From: Corynebacterium comes
GTDB taxonomy: Bacteria > Actinomycetota > Actinomycetes > Mycobacteriales > Mycobacteriaceae
Assembly (NCBI RefSeq): GCF_009734405.1
Contig: NZ_CP046453.1
Span: 310,001-374,000, forward strand
Direction: 5' to 3'
Length of the DNA stretch: 64,000 nt
Shown here: one piece after another, positions 57,491 through 64,000 of the stretch
How the letters are laid out: each line of letters opens with the position of its first letter
Numbering within the stretch: position 1 is the stretch's first letter
Program-made: the position numbers and the translations under genes
The notes under the pieces: model-generated
What the model was told of the DNA's origin: nothing
The model's database searches: none
The model's input: only the letters and a program-made list of their open reading frames with translations

Positions 57491-59104
57491 CTAACCCCGA
57501 GTCGCCTGAGCGTGTTCCCAGGTCATGAAACCGCCGTCCAGGTTGGCGGCCTCGATCCCGAGATTGTCCAGGAGGCTGGCGGCCACGTGGCCACGCAGTC
57601 CCACGCGGCAGAAGACCAGTGACTTCGCGTCCCTGAGTTCCTCGGCGCGACCGCGCAGATCGTCGACCGGGATATTGACCGAGCCGGGGATCGTGTCGGC
57701 GGCGAACTCGCCCGGGGTGCGGACGTCGACGAGCTTCCAGCCTGCCGCCACCGCATCCTCGAGCTCGTGCCACTGGACGGTCCGCTCACCGTTGACCATG
57801 TTGTCGTTGACGTACCCGAGGAAGTTCACCGGGTCCTTCGCGGAACCGAACTGCGGTGCGTAGGCCAGCTCCAGGTCCGCCAGGTCCGTGGCGGTCAGTC
57901 CGCCGCGCATGGCGGTGGCGATGACGTCGATCCGCTTGTCGACGCCCGCCTCGCCTACCGCCTGAGCGCCCAGGATGGCGTCGGTGTCCGCGTCCACCAT
58001 GAGCTTGAGGTGCAGGGTCTCGGCGCCCGGGTAGTAGCCGGCGTGGTCGACGGGGTGCACGTGGATGACACGGAGGTTCCGGCCGGCGGCACGTGCGTGC
58101 CGCTCGTTCCAGCCCACGGAGCCGGCGGCCATACCGAACAGTCCGACGATCGCGGTGCCCAGGGTCGAGGTGCGGCGGGTGTCCCGGCCGGTGATGATGT
58201 CCGCCACGAGGCGACCGTGACGGTTCGCGGTCTGTGCCAGCGGGACGAGGGTGTCTTCCCCGGAGACGGCGTCCGCCTTCTCGGCGGCGTCGCCCACGGC
58301 GAAGATCACGGGATCGGAGGTGCGCTGCTGGTCGTCGACCTTGATACCGCCGCGCTCACCGACAGCCAGTCCCGCCTTCGCGGCCAGCTCGCTGTTCGGG
58401 CGCACGCCGATCGAGGCGATGACGAGGTCGGCGGGGATGACGCGGCCGTCGGAAAGCGAGAGGCTGTCCGGGCCGATGTCGGTGGTGTCGCCGTTGGTGA
58501 TGATCCGCACTCCGTTATCCACGAGGTGCCCCTCGACGATCGCCGCCATCTCCTCATCCATCGGCGTCAGGATCTGCGGGGCCCGCTCGATGACGGTGAC
58601 CTCCAGATCCCGGTGGCGCATGTTCTCGGCCAGTTCGAGGCCGATGAAACCGCCGCCGATGATGGCGACTGACGTCACGTCCTCGCTCAGTGCCGCAATG
58701 ACCGTGTCCACGTCCTCGACTGTCCGCAGGTGCAGCGCCCGCTCGATGCCCGGGATCGGCGGGATGACCGGGGATGCGCCGGGGGAGAGCACCAGATGGT
58801 CGTAGCCGATGGCGTCGCCGGTGTCCGTGGTGACGATCCTGTTCTCCCTGTCGATGTCGACGGCGCGGGTATTCACGCGGACATCCAGGTTGAAGCGTGC
58901 GGCGAGGGACTCCGGGGTCTGCAGCAGCAGCGACTGACGGTCCGGAATGACGCCGGAGACGTGGTACGGCAGGCCGCAGTTGGCGAAGGAGACGTAGCCG
59001 GAGGCCTCGAGGACGATGATCTCCATCTCCTCGTCGCGGCGGCGTAGTCGGGCTGCGGTGGACATGCCGCCGGCGACGCCGCCGACGATGACAGTGGTGG
59101 TCAT
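57491..59104 (-). CDS. CoA-disulfide reductase-rhodanese fusion (persulfide reductase-like)
   Basis: Residues 1-440 are a flavin-dependent pyridine-nucleotide disulfide reductase with VIVGGVAGGMSTAARLRRR, a single active cysteine Cys43 in SFANCGLPYH, and a second dinucleotide motif IIGGGFIGLELAEN. Residues 450-537 form a rhodanese domain with its cysteine in LVFCRVGLRG. This fusion is found in CoA-disulfide reductases that act as NAD(P)H-dependent persulfide or polysulfide reductases. It lies between the Cys-rich 56-aa gene and a CstR-like regulator gene. Confidence 0.87.
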   Translation of the reverse strand: MTTTVIVGGVAGGMSTAARLRRRDEEMEIIVLEASGYVSFANCGLPYHVSGVIPDRQSLLLQTPESLAARFNLDVRVNTRAVDIDRENRIVTTDTGDAIGYDHLVLSPGASPVIPPIPGIERALHLRTVEDVDTVIAALSEDVTSVAIIGGGFIGLELAENMRHRDLEVTVIERAPQILTPMDEEMAAIVEGHLVDNGVRIITNGDTTDIGPDSLSLSDGRVIPADLVIASIGVRPNSELAAKAGLAVGERGGIKVDDQQRTSDPVIFAVGDAAEKADAVSGEDTLVPLAQTANRHGRLVADIITGRDTRRTSTLGTAIVGLFGMAAGSVGWNERHARAAGRNLRVIHVHPVDHAGYYPGAETLHLKLMVDADTDAILGAQAVGEAGVDKRIDVIATAMRGGLTATDLADLELAYAPQFGSAKDPVNFLGYVNDNMVNGERTVQWHELEDAVAAGWKLVDVRTPGEFAADTIPGSVNIPVDDLRGRAEELRDAKSLVFCRVGLRGHVAASLLDNLGIEAANLDGGFMTWEHAQATRG

Positions 59105-59120
59105 TGTGGTTACTGAATTC

Positions 59121-59291
59121 CTAACGGTTGAAGAGGCCGGAGAACAGACCCGGCTTCGAGGCGGTGGCTGCGGATTTGTCGCAGGTGCACCACTGGTTGG
59201 CGGGGACGCTGGACTTGACCTGGTCGACGTGCTGGCCGCAGCCGGCCCAGGTGGTCTTGTTGCAGGTGGGGCACTTGACGGGGTAGCACAT
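59121..59291 (-). CDS. 56-residue cysteine-rich protein
   Basis: The frame encodes CYPVKCPTCNKTTWAGCG near the N-terminus, GQHVDQV, then QWCTC, and a Ser/Gly/Phe-rich end. Six cysteines in CxxxxCxxC...C...CxC suggest a zinc ribbon or a thiol carrier. AAGGAG lies 7 nt before ATG 59291. Similar small proteins occur widely without a name that I can give. It is the first gene after the operator and 16 nt before the persulfide reductase-like gene, so it probably acts in the same sulfur pathway. Confidence 0.7.
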   Translation of the reverse strand: MCYPVKCPTCNKTTWAGCGQHVDQVKSSVPANQWCTCDKSAATASKPGLFSGLFNR

Positions 59292-59328
59292 GGGTTTCTC
59301 CTTGAGGGGAACTGGGGGTCTCTGCGGA

Positions 59329-59334
59329 ATAATA
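59329..59334 (-). promoter_or_regulatory. -10 box of the sulfur operon
   Basis: TATTAT on the minus strand directly abuts the operator, so a bound repressor would block it. Confidence 0.5.
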
Positions 59335-59349
59335 TACCCCCAGGGGTAT
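59334..59349. promoter_or_regulatory. CsoR/CstR-type operator
   Basis: The perfect palindrome ATACCCC-CA-GGGGTAT is the G/C-tract form bound by CsoR-family repressors. It lies 43 bp before the start of the 56-aa gene and overlaps the -10 region. Confidence 0.75.
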
Positions 59350-59408
59350 GCCCTCGTGCAAGTCCCTCGTGTGGATGGTGGAGAAATTCCTGCTCAGGGC
59401 AGGGCCGA

Positions 59409-61115
59409 CTAACGCTGGGTCAGACGCAGGAGATCCTGCTGCACCTCACGGCGACGGATCTTGCCCATCTGATCGCGGGCGAGCTCCTCGAAGTGGTAGA
59501 ACGTGCGCGGCACCTTGTACCGGGTCAGTCGCTCGCGGGCGAAGTCCTTCAGACCCTCGGGGTCCAGGGCGGCCCCCTCACGCAGGGTCACACAGGCGAC
59601 GACGTCCTCGGATCCGTCCTCCCGCGGGAGGCCGACCACCGCAAGGTCGACGATGTCAGGATGGTCCCGCATGGCGTCCTCGACCTCCGCCGGATACACG
59701 TTGAAACCACCCGTGATGATGACCTCCTTGATGCGCGCCACCAGGCGGATGAAGCCATCCTCCTCCATCACGCCGATGTCACCGGTGCGGTACCAGTCGC
59801 CGTGGAAGCTCTTCGCGGTCGCCTCCGGCTGGTTGAGGTAGCCGGGGAACACCTGCGGGCCACGGACGAGGATCTCGCCCTCGGTGCCGTCCGGCTGGGT
59901 CAGGTCGAGATCATCCGGGTTGGCGATGCGTACCTCGGTGTCCGGGAACGGGATTCCCACGTATCCCGGGCGACGCTTCCCGGTCATCGGGTTACCCACG
60001 ATGACCGGCGAGGTCTCGGTCAGGCCGTAGCCCTCGACCAGGCGGCCGCCGGTGGCGCGTTCCCACCTCTCCACCGTGGACACCGGCAGCGTGGCGGCAC
60101 CGCAGAAGGCGTTGCGGATGCCGGAGATGTCGATGTTGTCCTTCTCGGCGGCCTCGACGATCTTCTCGTAGAGGGTGGGCACACCCGGCAACCAGGTGGG
60201 GGTGTGCTTCTTGATCACGTCCATGATCAACGGGATCCGGGGCGCCGGAAGCAGCACCATCTCGCCGCCGATGTACACCGACAGGGTGCCGACCATCGTC
60301 AGGCCGTAGGCGTGGAACATCGGCAGGGCGGCGAGCATCCTTTCGTCCTGCTCACCGAGTCCCGGCACCCAGCTCTTGCCCTGGATCATGTTGGCGAAGA
60401 GGTTGCCGTGGGTCAGCTGCGCCCCCTTCGGGGCGCCGGTGGTGCCGGATGTGTAGAGGATAAGCGCGATGGAGTCCTTCGTCACCGACGGCTCGGAGAT
60501 GATGTCCCCACCTTCGCCGCCGATGGCGGCACCGATGAGCGCCTCCCACGGCACGGTGTTGGGGGCGGGGGAGGACAGGGCGTCGCGCTGCTCCCTGACT
60601 CTCTTGATCGGCAGCTGCAGGGCGAGCTGCTTGACCTTCGGCATGGCCGCGATCATGTTGACCGAGATGATGGTCTCCAGGGAGGTGGAGCTGCGCAGCT
60701 TCTCCAGGGTGGCGGCCGCCTTGTCCCAGACAATCGCCACCCGGGCCCCGTGGTCGGAGAAAGGGCCGGCCAACTCGTGTGCGGTGTAGAGGGGGTTGTG
60801 CTCCACCACGGTCGCGCCCAGCTTGAGCACCGCGTAGAAGGCGGCGATGTGCTGCGGGCAGTTCGGCAGGATGATGGCGACCTTGTCGCCGGGACGCACG
60901 CCGAACGCGCGCAGGCCGGCGGCGGCGCGGCGGACCTGCCGGTCCAGCTCGGCGTAGGTCTGCGAACGGCCGAAGAACCAGGTGGCCGACTTCTCGGCGT
61001 TGATGGCCAGGTTGTTGTCGTAGACGTCGAGAAGCGTCGTGTCGTCGTAATCGAGGGAATGGGGGGTCCACTCCGGGTAGTGCTGCAGCCATGCCTTGGT
61101 CTCGAATGCCGACAT
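59409..61115 (-). CDS. fadD: Long-chain fatty-acid-CoA ligase
   Basis: The 568-residue ANL enzyme has YTSGTTGAPKGA (P-loop), GYGLTETSP, WYRTGDIG, the hinge KEVIITGGFNVYPAEVE and the C-terminal catalytic lysine in QMGKIRRRE. It activates long-chain fatty acids to acyl-CoA. ATG 61115 is preceded by GGAAGG, and a TATACT box lies 36 nt upstream. It is divergent from mshA. It differs from the synthetase at 14778 and is closer to classical FadD proteins. Confidence 0.92.
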   Translation of the reverse strand: MSAFETKAWLQHYPEWTPHSLDYDDTTLLDVYDNNLAINAEKSATWFFGRSQTYAELDRQVRRAAAGLRAFGVRPGDKVAIILPNCPQHIAAFYAVLKLGATVVEHNPLYTAHELAGPFSDHGARVAIVWDKAAATLEKLRSSTSLETIISVNMIAAMPKVKQLALQLPIKRVREQRDALSSPAPNTVPWEALIGAAIGGEGGDIISEPSVTKDSIALILYTSGTTGAPKGAQLTHGNLFANMIQGKSWVPGLGEQDERMLAALPMFHAYGLTMVGTLSVYIGGEMVLLPAPRIPLIMDVIKKHTPTWLPGVPTLYEKIVEAAEKDNIDISGIRNAFCGAATLPVSTVERWERATGGRLVEGYGLTETSPVIVGNPMTGKRRPGYVGIPFPDTEVRIANPDDLDLTQPDGTEGEILVRGPQVFPGYLNQPEATAKSFHGDWYRTGDIGVMEEDGFIRLVARIKEVIITGGFNVYPAEVEDAMRDHPDIVDLAVVGLPREDGSEDVVACVTLREGAALDPEGLKDFARERLTRYKVPRTFYHFEELARDQMGKIRRREVQQDLLRLTQR

Positions 61116-61151
61116 CAGTGCGCCTTCCAGTCAGGTTTCGTGGTGGGGCCC

Positions 61152-61157
61152 AGTATA
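61152..61157 (-). promoter_or_regulatory. -10 box of fadD
   Basis: TATACT on the minus strand gives a leader of about 30 nt with GGAAGG as ribosome site. Confidence 0.5.
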
Positions 61158-61171
61158 ACGACGTAGCCACC

Positions 61172-61177
61172 TACTAT
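61172..61177 (+). promoter_or_regulatory. -10 box of mshA
   Basis: TACTAT lies 7 nt before ATG 61185, so the mRNA is probably leaderless. Confidence 0.55.
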
Positions 61178-61184
61178 TGGACGC

Positions 61185-62459
61185 ATGCGCGTTGCGATGA
61201 TCTCCATGCACACCTCCCCGCTGCAGCAGCCGGGATCCGGCGATGCCGGTGGCATGAACGTCTACGTCCTCAACACCGCACGCCAGCTGGCCAGACAGGG
61301 GGTGGAGGTGGACATCTTCACCCGGGCAACCAGACCGAGCCAGGGGGAGGTGGTGGAGGTCGAGCCGGGTCTGCGTGTGATTAACGTCGTCGCCGGCCCC
61401 TACGACGGTCTGGAGAAGGAGGCCCTGCCCACGCAGCTGGCGGCATTCGCCGGCGGCGTCGTCCAGTTCCACCGCTGCAACGACGTGGACTACGACCTCA
61501 TCCACTCCCACTACTGGCTGTCGGGCCAGGTGGGGTGGCTGCTGCGGGACCTCTGGGAGGTGCCGCTCGTGCACACGGCGCATACGCTGGCAGCGGTGAA
61601 GAACGCCCACCGCAGCGCCGACGATTCACCGGAGTCGGAGGCGCGGCGCATCTGCGAGCAGCAGCTGGTGGACAACGCGGACTTCCTGGTGGTGAACACG
61701 CATGAGGAGACCAAGGACCTGGTCGACCACTACGACGCGGACCCGGACCGCATCGTCGTGGTCTCCCCGGGCACCGACATCGACCTGTTCACCCCCGGCA
61801 CGGACCGCAACACCGAGCGCTCCCGCCGACTGCTGGGAATCCCGCTGGATGCGGAGCTGGTGGCCTTCGTGGGTAGGCTCCAGCAGTTCAAGGGGCCGCA
61901 GGTGCTCATCCGCGCGACCGCCGAGCTGGTTCGACGCGATCCCGGCCGCAAGCTGCGGGTGATCATCTGCGGCGGCGCATCGGGGGCGGCGGCCACCGAG
62001 CGGCAGTACATGCAACTGGCACACGAGCTGGGTGTCTCGCGCCGGGTCCGGTTCCTGGACCCCCGTCCGCCAGAGGAACTGGTGACGATCTACCAGGCGG
62101 CCGACATCGTCGCCGTCCCCAGCTACAACGAGTCCTTCGGCCTGGTCGCGATGGAGGCGCAGGCCTGCGGTACCCCGGTCATCGCGGCACGTGTCGGCGG
62201 CCTGCCGGTCGCGGTGTCCGAGGGGGAGACCGGCCTGCTCGTCGACGGCCACGACACCAATGACTGGGCCGACGCGATAGAGCAGCTCCTCGACGACGAC
62301 GACACCCGTCTGCGGATGGCCGGCGAGGCAGTCGCCCACGCGGCGAACTTTTCCTGGTCCGCCTCGGCCTCCCAGCTGGCGTCGGTGTATTCCGAGGCGC
62401 TGAGTGTGGAAGTGGAGGAGTGCCCGCCCCGCAGGGAGCGTGCGGGTGGGCGACACTGA
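61185..62459 (+). CDS. mshA: D-inositol-3-phosphate glycosyltransferase
   Basis: The 424-residue GT4 enzyme starts [20 protein letters not shown] with GGMNVYV, the sugar-phosphate binding segment of MshA, followed by [19 protein letters not shown] and the GT4 signature [20 protein letters not shown]. It adds N-acetylglucosamine to inositol-3-phosphate, the first step of mycothiol synthesis. The mshA-gpmA-histidine kinase order matches C. glutamicum. Mycothiol is used by the formaldehyde dehydrogenase at 17598. Confidence 0.95.
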   Translation: MRVAMISMHTSPLQQPGSGDAGGMNVYVLNTARQLARQGVEVDIFTRATRPSQGEVVEVEPGLRVINVVAGPYDGLEKEALPTQLAAFAGGVVQFHRCNDVDYDLIHSHYWLSGQVGWLLRDLWEVPLVHTAHTLAAVKNAHRSADDSPESEARRICEQQLVDNADFLVVNTHEETKDLVDHYDADPDRIVVVSPGTDIDLFTPGTDRNTERSRRLLGIPLDAELVAFVGRLQQFKGPQVLIRATAELVRRDPGRKLRVIICGGASGAAATERQYMQLAHELGVSRRVRFLDPRPPEELVTIYQAADIVAVPSYNESFGLVAMEAQACGTPVIAARVGGLPVAVSEGETGLLVDGHDTNDWADAIEQLLDDDDTRLRMAGEAVAHAANFSWSASASQLASVYSEALSVEVEECPPRRERAGGRH

Positions 62460-62511
62460 GCCGCGTGGGTGGTCGGCCGGGGGATTCCCGGCATCACCGG
62501 TGCGGACGTGG

Positions 62512-62517
62512 CATATT
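62512..62517 (+). promoter_or_regulatory. -10-like box of gpmA
   Basis: CATATT lies 6 nt before ATG 62524. The first base departs from TANNNT, so the call is weaker than for neighbouring genes. Confidence 0.4.
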
Positions 62518-62523
62518 GGATAC

Positions 62524-63270
62524 ATGACAAACGGAAAGCTCATTCTCCTCCGCCACGGGCAGAGCCAGTGGAACAAGTCCAACCAGTTCACCGGCTGGGT
62601 GGACGTGGACCTCACCGAACAGGGCGAGGCTGAGGCCGCCCGCGGTGGCCAGATGCTCAAGGAGGCCGGCCTTCTGCCGGACGTCCTGTACACCTCACTG
62701 CTGCGTCGTGCCATCCGCACCGCGAACATCGCGCTCGACGCCGCTGACCGCCACTGGATCCCCGTGATCCGCGACTGGCGCCTCAACGAGCGTCACTATG
62801 GTGCGCTGCAGGGCCTGAACAAGGCCGAGACCAAGGACAAGTACGGCGACGAGCAGTTCATGGCGTGGCGTCGTTCCTACGACACCCCGCCGCCGGAGCT
62901 GGCTGATGACGCCGAGTACTCCCAGTCCGACGACGTGCGTTACGCCGGCCTCGAGTCCATTCCGCGCACCGAGTGCCTGCTCGACGTGGTTAACCGTCTC
63001 ATGCCGTACTTCGAGGAGGAGATCATGCCGCGCGTCAAGAACGGCGAGACCGTCCTGGTCGCTGCGCACGGCAACTCCCTGCGTGCCCTCGTCAAGCACC
63101 TCGACAACATCTCGGACGAGGACATCGCCGCGCTGAACATCCCGACCGGCATCCCGCTGGTCTACGAGATCACCGCTGACGGCACCGTGGTCAACCCGGG
63201 CGGCACCTACCTTGATCCTGAGGCTGCCGCCGCCGGTGCCGCCGCCGTCGCGGCCCAGGGCGGCAAGTAG
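62524..63270 (+). CDS. gpmA: 2,3-bisphosphoglycerate-dependent phosphoglycerate mutase
   Basis: The 248-residue enzyme has the phosphohistidine motif [33 protein letters not shown] and the second catalytic histidine in [11 protein letters not shown]. It interconverts 3- and 2-phosphoglycerate in glycolysis. ATG 62524 gives the usual N-terminus [12 protein letters not shown]. It is followed 10 nt later by the kinase gene, whose -10 box overlaps the gpmA stop codon. Confidence 0.96.
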   Translation: MTNGKLILLRHGQSQWNKSNQFTGWVDVDLTEQGEAEAARGGQMLKEAGLLPDVLYTSLLRRAIRTANIALDAADRHWIPVIRDWRLNERHYGALQGLNKAETKDKYGDEQFMAWRRSYDTPPPELADDAEYSQSDDVRYAGLESIPRTECLLDVVNRLMPYFEEEIMPRVKNGETVLVAAHGNSLRALVKHLDNISDEDIAALNIPTGIPLVYEITADGTVVNPGGTYLDPEAAAAGAAAVAAQGGK

Positions 63271-63273
63271 CCT
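63268..63273 (+). promoter_or_regulatory. -10 box overlapping the gpmA stop codon
   Basis: TAGCCT starts with the gpmA stop TAG and ends 7 nt before GTG 63281, giving the kinase gene its own leaderless start. Confidence 0.5.
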
Positions 63274-63280
63274 GTAGCGC

Positions 63281-64000
63281 GTGTCCACTGTCCTCGCGTT
63301 TCTGTTGGGCGTCGCCGTCGCCGGCGTCGCCCTTCCGACGTTGAACTGGGCGCGGAAGCGGATCATCCGCCACCGCTCCTCGGCGACGCTCGAGGACAAC
63401 CAGGTCACCACCGTCGGCCAGGTCCTGCACCTGGCGATTCAGGGTTCTCCCACGGGTATCACCGTCCTCGACCAGAGCGGGGAAGTGATTCTGTCGAATG
63501 CCCGCGCCCACGAGATGGCGCTGGTCCACGACCGTTCCGTCAACCAGGAGGTGCGGAAGGTCGCGGCCGAGGTGTTCGTCGACAAGGAGTCCCGCTCCCT
63601 GGAGCTGTCCATGCCCAAGCGACGGACCGGCAACCGGGTGTCGTCGGTACGCGCGCTGATCAAACCCCTCACGCTCGTCGACGACCGCTTCGTCATCGTC
63701 TACGGCACGGACGAGAGTGAGAACGTGCGTATGGAGTCCGCCCGCCGTGACTTCGTGGCCAACGTCTCCCATGAGCTGAAAACCCCGGTCGGCGGCATGG
63801 CCCTGCTGGCGGAGGCGCTCATGGAGTCGGTGGACGACCCCGAGCATGTCCAGTATTTCGGCCAGCGCCTCCACAAGGAGGCCCATCGCATGGCCGACAT
63901 GATCAACGAGCTCATCTCCCTGTCGAAGCTGCAGGGTGCGGAACCACTCCCCGAGATGGAACCCGTCTCCGTTGACGAGATCATCGCGGAAGCCTTCACC
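63281..64000 (+). CDS. senX3: Sensor histidine kinase, SenX3-like (3' end outside window)
   Basis: The first 240 residues are present. A hydrophobic N-terminal segment (VLAFLLGVAVAGVALPTL) anchors the protein, followed by a PAS-like region (GITVLDQSGEVILSNARA) and the dimerisation/phosphoacceptor helix with the H-box FVANVSHELKTPVGG. The layout matches SenX3 of mycobacteria and the kinase encoded after gpmA in C. glutamicum, part of a phosphate-responsive two-component system. The ATP-binding domain lies beyond the window. Confidence 0.85.
   Translation, partial: MSTVLAFLLGVAVAGVALPTLNWARKRIIRHRSSATLEDNQVTTVGQVLHLAIQGSPTGITVLDQSGEVILSNARAHEMALVHDRSVNQEVRKVAAEVFVDKESRSLELSMPKRRTGNRVSSVRALIKPLTLVDDRFVIVYGTDESENVRMESARRDFVANVSHELKTPVGGMALLAEALMESVDDPEHVQYFGQRLHKEAHRMADMINELISLSKLQGAEPLPEMEPVSVDEIIAEAFT

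Overview
The window is a high-GC actinobacterial chromosome segment, most probably from a Corynebacterium. The evidence is a trehalose corynomycolyl transferase, a single-chain type I fatty acid synthase, a RamB regulator next to sdhCAB, a fused RmlC-RmlD protein, mycothiol genes (mshA and a mycothiol-dependent formaldehyde dehydrogenase) and a membrane-bound adenylate cyclase of CyaB type beside topA. Many genes carry a TANNNT -10 box 6-8 nt before an ATG or GTG, the arrangement expected of leaderless actinobacterial mRNAs.

Layout. 1-1.7 kb: end of topA. 1.7-8.3 kb: a PucR-type regulator and a five-enzyme/permease cluster (GntP permease, 3-hydroxybutyrate dehydrogenase, CoA-transferase A and B, thiolase, tiny DUF35-like protein) that reads as a complete route from 3-hydroxybutyrate through acetoacetate and acetoacetyl-CoA to acetyl-CoA. 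8.4-13.3 kb: a YhhN-like membrane protein, a hypothetical, a YczE-like membrane protein, cyaB and holB. 13.4-13.7 kb: tRNA-Thr(CGT) followed by the 3' remnant of a small heat-shock gene. 13.9-17.5 kb: two paralogous secreted SGNH hydrolases flanking a divergent acyl-CoA synthetase. 17.6-25.5 kb: formaldehyde detoxification pair, sugar epimerase, two GT2 glycosyltransferases with a DUF2304 protein, and rmlB-rmlCD-rmlA for dTDP-rhamnose. 25.6-31.4 kb: a DUF559-like hypothetical and an operon of prolyl oligopeptidase, M1 peptidase and a flippase-like protein. 31.5-34.6 kb: mycolyltransferase, an unannotated 36-aa peptide gene and lpd. 34.6-41.5 kb: a membrane protein, ramB and sdhCAB with a small membrane protein. 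41.6-48 kb: a 29-aa membrane peptide, DUF445, DUF2516, a DeoC-fold protein without catalytic residues, an LmeA-like protein, a methyltransferase, DUF2505 and murB. 48-57 kb: fas-I. 57-59.4 kb: a CsoR/CstR-type regulator, a CoA-disulfide reductase-rhodanese fusion and a Cys-rich 56-aa protein under one palindromic operator. 59.4-64 kb: fadD, then mshA, gpmA and the start of a SenX3-like kinase.

Much of the window serves the mycolate envelope (fatty acid synthesis and activation, mycolyl transfer, rhamnose linker, murein precursor) and central carbon metabolism (lpd, sdh, gpm, ketone-body use). The items I consider most worth attention are the 36-aa peptide gene beside the mycolyltransferase, the DeoC-like pseudoenzyme, the persulfide-type operon with its operator, the OB-fold-only DUF35 partner of the thiolase, the Hsp20 remnant at the tRNA, and the very compact leaderless promoters.
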